Shown here piece by piece: positions 22,569-33,401 of a stretch of DNA of 64,000 nt. The DNA comes from Paraphoma chrysanthemicola (taxonomy: Eukaryota; Ascomycota; Dothideomycetes; Pleosporales; Phaeosphaeriaceae): positions 558,001-622,000 of the forward strand of contig JAGMWG010000004.1 in the NCBI GenBank assembly GCA_020744225.1, written 5' to 3'. The notes under the pieces were generated by a model. It did no database searches and was not told the origin of the DNA. It saw only the letters and a program-made list of their open reading frames with translations. A program made the position numbers and the translations under genes. Position 1 is the first letter of the stretch. The number at the start of each line of letters is the position of its first letter.

Positions 22569-25500
22569 ATGTCCAGCTCGAACCGTCCCGCGCGGGAAAA
22601 TGACGTGCCCCGCGACGAGGGCGAGGCCCCACCACCTGCAGCAACACACCCGCCAGAGTACTCGGAGCAGCAGCAGCAGCAGCATGCACGCGTCGAGCTT
22701 CCTGCCGACGCGCCGCCCCATACCACGCAGCCAGACACAGCCAACAGTCACAGTGAAGCACCGCCCGCCACGCGCACGAAATCAGAGGCGTCTTCCTACA
22801 TCGGCTCGTACCGCCCGTCCGATGCGCCTTCACATGCTCCACACGGCAGCGCCTCTGCAACCGCCCACGACGGCTTCGATGTGACCCAGCCTGGCCATGA
22901 CGAGACAGCCAACCCCGACCACCCTCCGCCCGCGTACACTGAGCTGCCGGGCCAGCTTTCCAACGACGAGAACGGCCTGGGCACCAATGCAATCGTCGCC
23001 GAGGATGGCCGTGTGAACATCCGCATCGACCAGAAGAGCCGCGCCCTCTCGCAGCTCATCCTCCCCCAGATCCAGCGGCAGCTCACCCAAGTCCGGCAGG
23101 ATCCCGCACCGCCGCCACCCTACGTCCCGGAATTCCTCGGCGGCGCGCCAGGGCAAGACCCCCCGCCGCCGCTGAACGTGGTCATACAAGTGGTCGGATC
23201 GCGGGGAGATGTGCAGCCGTTTGTCGCACTGGGCAAGGTGCTGAAAGAGACGTACGGGCACCGAGTGCGCCTGGCCACACACCCAACCTTCAAGGACTTC
23301 GTCATCGAGAATGGGCTCGAGTTCTTCAGCATCGGCGGCGATCCTGCCGAGCTCATGGCCTTCATGGTCAAGAACCCTGGACTGATGCCTGGCTTCGACA
23401 CCCTGCGAAGCGGCGACGTTGGCAAGAGGAGGAAAGGGATTGCTGAAATCCTGCGCGGCACATGGAGATCATGCATTGAGACTGGCAATGGGCTTGGCGT
23501 CGACCCTCTCAAGCAGACAGTCGAGGAGTGGATGGGCATTGAGGACCAGCTTCCCGAGCAGCTGAAGAAGCCATTTGTGGCCGATGCCATCATCGCCAAT
23601 CCTCCAGCGTTTGGCCACATTCACTGCGCCGAGAAGTTGGGTATTCCACTACACATGATGTTCACCATGCCCTGGTCGCCGACTCAGCAGTTTCCTCACC
23701 CGCTCGCAAACATTCAATCCTCCAATGCAGATGCAAGCATTACAAACTACATCTCTTACATCATGGTAGACATTCTTACCTGGCAGGGCTTAGGGGACGT
23801 CATCAACCGCTTCCGCAAAGAAAGCCTGCGCCTGGACCCCGTCAGCATTGTTTGGGCCCCAGCCATGCTAGCCCGCCTGAAAGTACCCTTTACGTACTGC
23901 TGGTCGCCGGCACTCATCCCAAAACCAAAGGATTGGAGCCACCATATATCTATTGCTGGTTTCTACTTTCTAGACCTGGCTCAGAATTATACGCCAGAAC
24001 CAGCCCTTGCTGCATTCCTCGATGCTGGCGAGCCGCCGGTATATATTGGCTTCGGATCCATCGTTGTAGACGACCCAAACGCAATGACCGCTCTGATTTT
24101 TGATGCTGTCAAACGCACCAACAGACGCGCTCTCGTGTCAAAAGGCTGGGGTGGTCTCGGTGCGGACGAGCTTGGTATCCCAGAAGGTGTCTTCATGCTT
24201 GGCAATTGTCCCCACGACTGGCTTTTCAAGCGTGTTTCGGCCGTCGTACACCACGGAGGTGCCGGCACAACAGCTGCAGGCATCGCAGCTGGTCGTCCCA
24301 CCGTCGTGGTGCCTTTTTTTGGGGACCAACCATTCTGGGGAGCCATGGTCGCAAGAGCTGGTGCTGGCCCAGATCCTGTGCCCTACAAAGACCTAACCGC
24401 AGAGAAGCTCGCCGAGTCTATCAATAAAGCTCTTGAGCCACAATCACTCGAGCGTGCGCAAGAGCTTTGTAATAGAATCAAACAGGAGAATGGATCTCAG
24501 AAGGGCGCCCAGGCCTTTCACCAGATGCTCAAATATGACGAGCTTCGTTGTGCTGTCACTCCTACGAAACCTGCAGTCTGGCGCGTTAAGCGAACTCAAG
24601 TCAAACTGAGTGCACAGACTGCCACTGTTCTTGCACAGCAGGGAGAGTTGAACTTTTCCGAGCTTAAGCTGTACGTACCGTATCGAAGAGAGCATGCAAT
24701 GGAGTCACTAATACTTACAGGTACCGACCCCGCGAGTATGTTATTGATGACGGCCCTATCGATCCATTCTCAGGTGCCGCTGGGGCTTTGATGGGCACGG
24801 CTACGTCAATGATGATGGGTGTTGCCGACATGCCTATTCAGACTTTGAAGCTCCTCAATATTCACCCCGACTCAAAAGGTTCTAAGAAAGGGAAGGATAA
24901 AGCCACCGGAGATGATGCTACATCTACAGGAGAGTCTTCTCGAACAGGACGACCAACTGCGCCACGGACTGCGACAAACAAGACTGAATACTCATCGAGA
25001 AGCAATAGCGGGACTCCACCAGACGTTCAATCTCAGAACATTCGGAACAATGAAGACAGCACAGCACTCGGTAGTCCTGATACCCCCGGCACGCCTACAC
25101 ATCGATCTACGTTCATGTCGCAAGCGTTTGCAGAATCGGCCCAAGGGTCGAGGTCTTCATCGCGAGATCGTGGTCGACACTTGTCACCCCATGGTTGCGA
25201 AGTGGCCGATCGGTTTACTCATCGTCGACGCGCTAGTTCGATATCGGCGACAGAATTGCGTTCCAATAGTGGCACCGCTTCGCCAGCGCCAGCAGCAGCA
25301 GCAGGCCCAGGGCTTGCCGAAAGCGTAGAGACTGCAGTTGACACTGGTAAAGGCCTGGCGAGGATCATTGGCGCGGGTTTCAAATCGCCAATGGACTTTT
25401 CATTGAATGTGGCCAAAGGATTTCACAATGTACCAAAGCTGTATGGTGCAGAGGTACGACAAGTTGACAAGGTTACTGATTTCCAAAGTGGTCTGCGAAC

Positions 25501-26934
25501 CGCTGCAAAGGTACGCTCGTCAAGGCTGTTTCTGTTTACTATGCTCATCTGAACATATAGGAATTCGGCTTTGGCCTATACGATGGCATCACGGGCATCG
25601 TCACTGATCCATACAAGGGCGCCAAGAAAGAAGGCGCAGTTGGCTTTGTGAAGGGAGTTGGTCAAGGTATCTTCAGTGTTCCTTTCCGAGTCATGGGCGG
25701 CGCCTGGGCGGTACCTGGGTACGCAATGAAAGGTCTCTACCAAGAGATGATCAAGAGCAAGGGAAAAAGTGTCCAGAACTACATAATAGCGGCGCGAATC
25801 GCTCAAGGTTACGATGAAGCCAATGGACTTTCGACGCGTGAGCGAGACGATATTGTGAGTAGATGGAAATACGTCAAGGTGGGCCTCAAGAAGAAGAAGA
25901 ACATTGGTGAAGACCAAATGGATTCCTTGCACTCTCTTGTCCAGGATAAGAGAGCCCGGAGGCAAGAGCGATGGGCAAGAGTCAACTCACACTTCAAGCG
26001 CCCAGAGGCTCAGCCGTCTTTTCCACCAGCGATGACCGAGCACAGTAGCTACCAGGACCTCCCATTAAGTCACAGTACAAGCCATGGAAGCGCTGTAACA
26101 GAGCCAGGACCTCGGACGCTTCCTGATGGCCAACAGCCGGCTTGGCGTCAACGGCACGCAGAGACATTCCCACAACAAACTAGTGCTCAACCCAGCCAGT
26201 CTCAAACATCGCTAGAGGCTCAGCTCATTGCTGAAGAAGAAGCAGAACGACGCGAATTAGAGGCCGCGATTGCTGCGTCCATTGCCCAAAACTCGCATGG
26301 AAATCCTGATGAGGATAAGTTGGTTGCGAATGCAATCCGTAGTTCCATCGCGGAATTAGATCGTACGCCCGCTGACGCAACCGCACAAGAAGAGCAAGAA
26401 GTTCTCAGGCGGGCCATGCAAGCGAGTCTTGATGAGGCCGGGAGGAGCGGCTGCTCAGAGGAAGAGCAGAAGCAATTGGAGGAAACTATCCGCCAGAGCT
26501 TACTTGACACAAGCCGACGACGCCAACATGGTACTGATTCAGAATGGGATTCGGACAATACTGAAGACGACGAGGAATTTCAACGCATCATTGCTGAGTC
26601 TAAAGAGGTCGCTCATTTGCACGAGAAGTATCCTGAGGAATACAAAGCTATATCTGGCGCTCAGGAAAGCGGAATCATGGGCGCCATCGCGGATGCCACA
26701 GGCGCAAATGGTACGCACGCTGCGGACGACGATGAAGAACTGAAAAAGGTACTTGAGATGAGCGAGAAGGCACACAAGGCGAGCATGGATAAACTGGAGA
26801 AGCAGAAAACGGAGGAAGATATTGTTATGGAGTATGTTAGGAAGCAGAGCCTGCTGGAGGAAGAGCATAGACAGCGCGTTCTGCAAGGCCGGGACACAAA
26901 CGGCGAGAGCAGTGGCTCTGGTACGGGAACGTGA
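22569..26934 (+). CDS. sterol-glucosyltransferase-like UDP-glycosyltransferase with C-terminal UIM-like repeats, 1421 aa
   Basis: The exons are 22569-24670, 24721-25510 and 25561-26934. Both introns are 50 nt (GTACGT..TTACAG with ACTAAT; GTACGC..ATATAG). Residues 1-200 are Pro/Ser-rich and disordered, with a short Gln run. Residues about 200-640 are a GT1/GT28 glycosyltransferase: NVVIQVVGSRGDVQPFVALG near 203, PPVYIGFGSIVV, and the UDP-sugar signature HHGGAGTTAAG near 560. This is the catalytic part of Atg26/Ugt51-type sterol 3-beta-glucosyltransferases, but the PH and GRAM domains of Atg26 are absent. A Ser-rich linker follows. Next comes a Gly/aromatic segment (about 965-1060, KEFGFGLYDGITGIVTDPYK) that resembles VPS13/Atg2-type C-terminal amphipathic repeats. 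Six segments with an A-phi-x-x-S core follow (about 1195-1372), three of them good ubiquitin-interacting motifs. Function is inferred as lipid or sterol glycosylation recruited to ubiquitinated membranes. Confidence 0.9.
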
Positions 26935-28840
26935 TGGTGCGGTCTGCGATTGACCTTTGCGCTTCGAATGATACCCTATGCGTCAATACGTATATTCCAT
27001 GAATGGATTTGGATTGTGTTATGCTTCTGGGTTTAGTGATTTGACCGCCGCCATACTCGCGATACCACGGTAGGATCGTCCGTGAGAATGAGCCGGTAAA
27101 TCTTGTGGAAAGAAGATTCAGGTCGGACACCGTGAAGTCAGCATTCAAGAGAATGTTGTATATTCATGCAGGCGCTTAAGGTTAGTGCTTGAATCAGGTT
27201 AGCAGCGCCTGCATGATGAACGTGAGTATGGAGAAAAGGGACCATCCTCTCACAGTGATGTTTCAGTTCTGGTGTTGAATAATTCACCAGATTCACCACT
27301 CTTTCTGCAATGCAGAGTCGATGTTTGCTGTCAACATGTGATCGATACAGGGTTTTTGGCAGATGATCCACCCACTGTTGTATCATCGTTCAAAATTTCG
27401 TGCTCACTGACACATGTCTCGTTATGTTTCGCTCGACACAGCAACTCAACCGCACTTCAGACCTACTCTCTGTTGGGTGGCTCGATTTCATCATGATCAA
27501 GTGCAAGCATCACCTCGACCTCAGTGCTTTGTATGGCAAGCTTTACGTCAGAGATCGTCGGAGCAAGGCCCTTGCTAACCTGATGACTGGTCTGATAGAT
27601 TGCGATAATCATCGTTGTTGTGAGTATGCCAGGAAGCATGGCAGCGCCCAGGCTATTCAGCCTACAGTTGTGTTTAAGGAGGCTCTCCGCCTGGATTCAT
27701 TCAAGAATCTAGTATCAAACAAAATTGATGAGCATAAGAGCGATGTATAACGTGAAGAAGTATATGGTACGTCAATTCCCACAACAACTGGATACTGAAG
27801 TATCTAGGTAACACCAGTGGCGAGCAGGCTGACGCTAATGTAACTCGATACCTTAGCGTGAACAGGAGCAAGGAGCTGAGCTACACATATTTCCTTCCGC
27901 ATTAACTTCACGACTTTGTGGATCCCCGCCGGAAGAGCTGGTCAAGTGCGAGGGCGCCCAGAGGTTTATGTCCTGTCAAATCTAGATTATGGCTATCAGG
28001 AGTCAGAATACGGATAGAAAGACTCAAAAAGACGCTGAAAGCCGTGCATCACGTCAAGCTGTACATGTTGAGGGGACATGGTCTGTAAAATACACTGCAG
28101 TTCTCTCACCTACGCACCAGCTGATGGGCGCCTTGTGAAAGGCTGCGCCAACTCTTGAAATAGCTCCCCACTAACCTACCAACTCAGCAAGCCACACTAC
28201 AGTCCAGGCATGTACTGTAAGTGATTAATTCCAGTCGCCCTCAAACTCACACATTAAGGTCTGCTTGCCACACAGAAACGATTCACGGCTTGCAGCCCGC
28301 GGCCTGACATATATCAGCAAAGAGCAATATTTAAAACGCAAGAGCTGTCCTAGGCGAAAGCCACCGTGGGCAGTACCGTGGGCAGTGAGATAATGATGCG
28401 ACTGCTGCACTCTACGCGGCCACCAACATTCCTTCGCGGGTGTAACGGTGCATTTCTCACGCCACAAAGGACCTAGAAACAGTCCCAAAGTCTTGGTTCG
28501 GGCGGCCCGTATGCAGAGCGTGATCGCGCTTCAGCCTCACGTTAAGTTACGTGTGCGATGCTCCAGCCGATTGTAAATCAATTAATCGTTTATGCTGCAC
28601 AGATAGGCTCAAGTATGAATTCTGGAAGGTAGGATGACACATCGCATCAAGCTTGTATCAGACGAGGCAGAAGTGGAAGTCAAGCCATTAAATCTACAAC
28701 CCTGGGGCGAAATAAGCGACCTCGGGAAGCGGGTGCAAGCCACTGCAGTTTTAGTCTAGCTGCACCTCAGCGCCGCATCAGCTTTGCACGGCACTCCTAC
28801 GGCTGAGCTGCGGCAGACCAGCCCTCGCTGTGATTCAAAA
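26935..28840. other. intergenic, no supported gene
   Basis: Holds the 3' side of the glycosyltransferase gene and the distal upstream region of the isocyanide synthase gene. A 116-codon plus-strand frame (27400-27750) is open and mildly coding-like but has no family signature. I leave it uncalled. Confidence 0.45.
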
Positions 28841-28850
28841 TTATATATAA
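28841..28850 (+). promoter_or_regulatory. TATA-like element upstream of isocyanide synthase
   Basis: TTATATATAA lies 161 bp before the start codon at 29011, followed by a region without upstream AUGs in a good context. It is a candidate core promoter element. Confidence 0.4.
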
Positions 28851-29010
28851 TGCTAGAACCCGCAGCCCCTGTGTGATCACAGACTACCGCCTTATCAGCG
28901 CTGTCTCCATTGCAGCAGCCAAATACATCCTTCAGCATCGTACACATCACAGCACTAGCTCAGCGTAGTCTTGATCAAACCTGCATCGTCTCTGTGCGCA
29001 GCAAGAGAAG

Positions 29011-30125
29011 ATGGCCACTACCAACGGCACAATCAATGGAACCAACGGTTCAGCAAGCGAACAGGATGCCAAAGCTACGGAAATTCTAAAGATAATTGAG
29101 AGTTATGGACTCAATTACGAGCGGACAGGAACCTGGGAGGGATTCGCTACGTTCTTGCCAGTAGTTAAAGGACAAGTGGAGCGCAAGGAGTCCATCAAGA
29201 TGCTGCTACCTGGCTTTCCCTTCAAATCCCCGAATAATAAGACAAAAGTCCTAGGCGTACTGCCTGATCTCGGAGAGGAACTCGCGTTGAAACGTCTCGA
29301 TGGCATTGCAACAGCAATTGACGCCGTGTATGAACATGGCGTGGAGATACATATCACTTCGGACGGTCTAGTCTATAACGGTACACTCAAACGAGTCAAG
29401 AAGATTTCCATGAAATTGCTGCTAACACAGACTCACTAGACTTACTCGGTGTCACCGACGAAACTGTCTGGAATTTTGGCCAGGCAGTGCGCGAGATGGC
29501 CGACGCCAACGGATTGAAGCATCTGTCATTTCTGCGTCTCTGGGATCTACTCGGCAACACTGGGGATTTCAAGTCGAAAGAGTACTACCTTGCGCATGCA
29601 GAAGCGATTCGACAGGAGCTCAAACAGCGATTTGGCGACGCGCAGTTTGAGGCCGATATGGCAAACAAGTCGACTGCAGACATGCACCTGACACACACCA
29701 AATACCTCGAATTTCTGGAGCAAGATCTTCGGTACAACGAGAAGCATGTGGCGCTATCCGAGGAGGACAAGAAGACCAATATGGCCAATACAGCCAAGGA
29801 GATGATGGGGCGATGGAAGGCCTTCTCAGCTGCTCTTGCGTCGGTACCGACTGAGTATGTCCGCTTATCGATTCACGATTCAGGCGGTAGCGACAAGCTA
29901 TCCATGGCACTGATTCCACAGCGTGAGAAGGGCGCACTTGGGGCAACCCCATGGCATTCGACGCTCGTGGTGGAGAGTGATGGCACGTTCACACAACTGC
30001 AACGACACAAGGTCGATCAGGACAAGTACGAGCTTGTAGAGAGGTACGAACGGCCGTACTTTTGGCGCACGAAGGGCGGCCCACAGGAGGTAGAGACTGC
30101 AATGGGACTATTAAAGATATACTAA
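29011..30125 (+). CDS. isocyanide (isonitrile) synthase, DIT1/PvcA family
   Basis: The exons are 29011-29380 and 29440-30125. The intron is 59 nt (GTACAC..CACTAG, branch GCTAAC); the next AG upstream would give an immediate stop. The product is 351 aa and starts in a good context (AAGATGGCC). Family marks are LPGFPFKSPN (about 66-75), LPDLGEELALKRL, SDGLVYNDLLGVTD spanning the splice junction, EYVRLSIHDSGGSDKLSMALIP and ATPWHSTLVVESDG. The conserved Lys and His in the last two match the expected active-site region. Family members turn an amino acid plus ribulose-5-phosphate into an isocyanide. The length matches stand-alone synthases, without a fused dioxygenase or NRPS part. No partner enzyme is visible, because everything beyond the stop is decayed retrotransposon. 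Substrate unknown. Confidence 0.9.
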
Positions 30126-30576
30126 AGTAGTAGATAATAAGAATAAAGAGAGTATTTCTAGCTACATTAAAAGCTAAAAGGTATATTATAACAAGGGAAA
30201 CTATAATAATAGAAGATAAAGCTATACCTCTCGTAGTCTTTACTTTTTATTTCTTTTACTCTACTTTATTAGTACTAGATTTAAATAGACTTAGAGTATA
30301 AGCTAGAGAAAAAGCTAGTAAATCTATAAAGAAACTATAAGATAAGATAGCTAATACTATAGATATAGTAATTATAAAGTATTCTATTCTAAGAACTATA
30401 ATATATTAACTTAAAGAAGTAATATATATTTTATAATTACTTTATAGAGCTAAGAAGACTAAAATAATAAAAATTTCTATATCTAAGCTAAAAGTATATA
30501 GTTTAAGCTCTTTAGCTTAGTTTTCTTAAGTAGTAATAATTAAGTAATTCTAATTACGTAGTATCTTAGATCTTTT
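30126..30576. other. RIP-like AT-rich flank, unclassified
   Basis: The base composition changes abruptly at the stop codon of the isocyanide synthase gene. The stretch is full of TA dinucleotides with almost no CG or CA and has no recognisable coding motif. It is probably the remnant of an older repeat into which element B inserted. Confidence 0.6.
30142..30147 (+). promoter_or_regulatory. candidate polyadenylation hexamer AATAAA
   Basis: AATAAA begins 17 nt after the isocyanide synthase stop codon, already inside the AT-rich block. The 3' UTR of this gene would thus be made of the AT-rich DNA. Confidence 0.35.
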
Positions 30577-31008
30577 TGTTAAGATAGTAGCTTATAAAGA
30601 CTAGAGTAGGCTAGTTAATATATAAGAGAGCTCTAGAGTTTATTTAAAGAGAATAAGCGTAGAGTAAAAGAGTAAGCTTATGTAGTCTAGAGTAGATTAT
30701 CTATCTTAGAATATTAAGTTAAATATAAGAAGAGATAAGCTCTTCTTATATATATTTATATACTATAGTTTCTTATAGTACTTATTATAAGAAGTATAAG
30801 GTATAAGATCTACTTACTATATTATACGTAAGAAGAGTACTAAGACTACTTCTTATATATAAACTTATAAAAAGGTTATATAGTCTAACTTTATGTATAA
30901 AGTAGTATTATCTATTAGTTCTCTAAAACTAGTCTAAGTATAACTATACAGTATTATTACACCTTACTTCTTTAATCTTATTATCTTCTTCTTATAAGAT
31001 TTATAATA
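30577..31008 (-). repeat. 3' LTR of element B
   Basis: It matches the split right LTR (51364-51578 and 58800-59016) over its full 432 bp, with RIP-type differences. On the plus strand it begins TGTTAAGATAG and ends TTATAATA. Confidence 0.85.
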
Positions 31009-32881
31009 CTATTCTCTTCTCTCTTATAGCTTATTCTTAAGCTTTATTGATTATTTCTTATAGCTAATAATAGTAGTACCTAAGTCTAAAGAATATCTTT
31101 ATCTTACTCTTAAAATCTATTATAATAGTTAACTAGCACTTATTCTTTATAATCTTTATCTTTTATATAATTAAGAGTGTATTATAATACTAGAAGTTAA
31201 TAAGTAGTATCTAAAGTATTTAAAGTGCATATAGCTAAGTTACCTATATATAAATATATCTTAGGTATTATTAAATAAGACTTAGAATAAATATAAAAAG
31301 AAGATAGAAGTAGATAAGAAGTTATTAGCTAAAGTAATTTTACGTCTAATATAAAATAAGAAGATATTATAGTAAGCTAAGAATTATATATTAAGAAAGA
31401 TATAGTACTTAGTAAATAGTCTTTACGCTAAGAGTAAAACTATAAATACGTAGAAGTTAGATAACTATCTTACTACTAATATCTTAGTAGAGTTCTTACT
31501 AATAATATAAAAGACTTTAAGTAATTTAAAGTTTTTAGTAGCTACACTATAATCTAGTAAAGCGCTTATCTTCTTATAAGTTTCTTATACTTTACTTATA
31601 GTATTTTACTAATATTTATAGTTTTTAAGATTAGTTATACCTTCTATTTTAGAAATCTTTTTATACTTATTTATCTCTTTCTTATTTTTCTTAGAACTAT
31701 TATAGAATAGTCTCTAAAAGTCTTTTAGTAAGTATTATCTAAAGGCCTAGTTAATATTATACTCTTATTAGTATTTCTTAAGTATTTACTAATAGTTCTC
31801 TAGATAGTCTTTAGGTTTCTATATATTTTCTTTCTCTAAGTATTCTTTTTATTTAATAAGCTAGTTAAGTTCTTTTCTTATAATTTAGTAACTACGTAAG
31901 TCTTTAACTTTAAAATAATTTTCTTCTTCTATCTTATAGTAGAAGGTTTTCTAGAGTAGTATTTCTAGATCTACTAGTTCTAATAGCTTAATATAGAACT
32001 TAGAGTAAATTTTAGTATCTTATAGTAAATCTAATATATACGTTACTAATCTATTCTTTTTATAAATTAAAAATAGTCTAACTTTAATATAGTCTAATTC
32101 TTTACTTAGTTATATTATTTATAAGTTTTTTGTAAGTAAGTATACTTTATCTTTCTCTTTTAGCTAAAGTACTATTTTTCTTTTCTTATTAATATATAAA
32201 ATACTATATTATTAAGCTTTCTTAATACGTTCTTATATTTCTTTATAAGTTTTCTTTAATTCTTTTACTATAGATATAGTAACTTTAGTATTTAGGCTAA
32301 GTAATATTCTTTTAAAAAGATATAGATATCTTTTATAGTTAGTAAAGAATAGTATCTTTCTAGTTAATTCTAATATTTTATTATTATAAGCTATTTAAGC
32401 TATAAGTAGTAGTAATACCTAATTATTTTATTTCTTATTAGCGTAGATTTATAGGTATATTTTTATTATATAGTTTATTTATTCTATCTATCTATTTATC
32501 TAAGAGTAGTAAGTAGTAAATAGTTTTCTTTAAGTTCTAATAGCTACTATAAGCGTAGCCTAATAATTAGACGTAAAGAGCTTATCTTAGTTACTTATTA
32601 TTATCTTTAGTATACTATAGTATTAGATAACTTAGTTATTAATAACGTATTCTAGTTATACTACTATATAATTCTTTCTAAATAGTATATATTTTATAGC
32701 TTTTATAAAGTAGTCTATAACTATAAGTATTACGTTATACTTTAGTCTAGTAGTTAGATCTTTTAACTCTAGTAGTTCTATAATAAAGTCTATAAAGATA
32801 TTAGTTTAAAGTTTAGTTAGTAACTTAATAGCCTATATTTCTCTATATTTAGTATATATACTATACTTATTCTTATAGTAG
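31009..32881 (-). pseudogene. element B, decayed 3' part of pol and 3' region
   Basis: From about 31600 the sequence follows, with RIP changes, the intact element's minus-strand pol 3' half. Examples are the post-integrase block near 32040-32180 and the integrase region near 32430-32600. The part 31009-31600 corresponds to the space between pol and the 3' LTR and has no readable product. The pol continues beyond the inserted element at 47256. Confidence 0.7.
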
Positions 32882-33384
32882 TGTTACAGTTACCTTAGAA
32901 AGCAGACTAGAAGCAGCTAATTGTACTCTAATCAGACGCTAACAGGTTGCTAACAAGAAGCTTATGAAAACTAACTATTAATGCTGCGCCGCAGGGCTGC
33001 AAGTTACGTAACTTAATTAGTACGCTAGACTATAATAAGTACTAAGTAAAGCTAAGCAGACTAAGCACTAAGCAGTACTAATTATACTAATTAACTAAGC
33101 ACAACGTACTTAGTTACCTAGCCTCTTCTAGTATATAGATACAGACAATAAGCTTCTATAGCTCATTATATTTAACTTAGTATTTAATCTACAACTAGTT
33201 ACTATCCGCACTTAACTTATAGTCCTCTCTATCTACATTAGTGCAACTCTCTGCTCTTAATTATCGTTCCCTTAATCTATCTTATTAGTAACTCCATCTA
33301 ATTCTCTCTAATACTCTATCCCTAAGAACTAACTGTAGAATCTTAAGTATAAGAAGCTCGCTTCTAACTTTAGGTCTCTTTATA
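32882..33384 (+). repeat. 5' LTR of A-old
   Basis: 503 bp, homologous to the A-new LTR read on the minus strand, with RIP-type changes throughout. AGTAG directly precedes it. Confidence 0.9.
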
Positions 33385-33401
33385 CTTTAAACACTCTTAA
33401 G

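Noticed and set aside
27400..27750. 116-codon plus-strand frame in the intergenic region before the isocyanide synthase
   Set aside because: Mildly coding-like but without a recognisable domain or a supported start. Left as intergenic.
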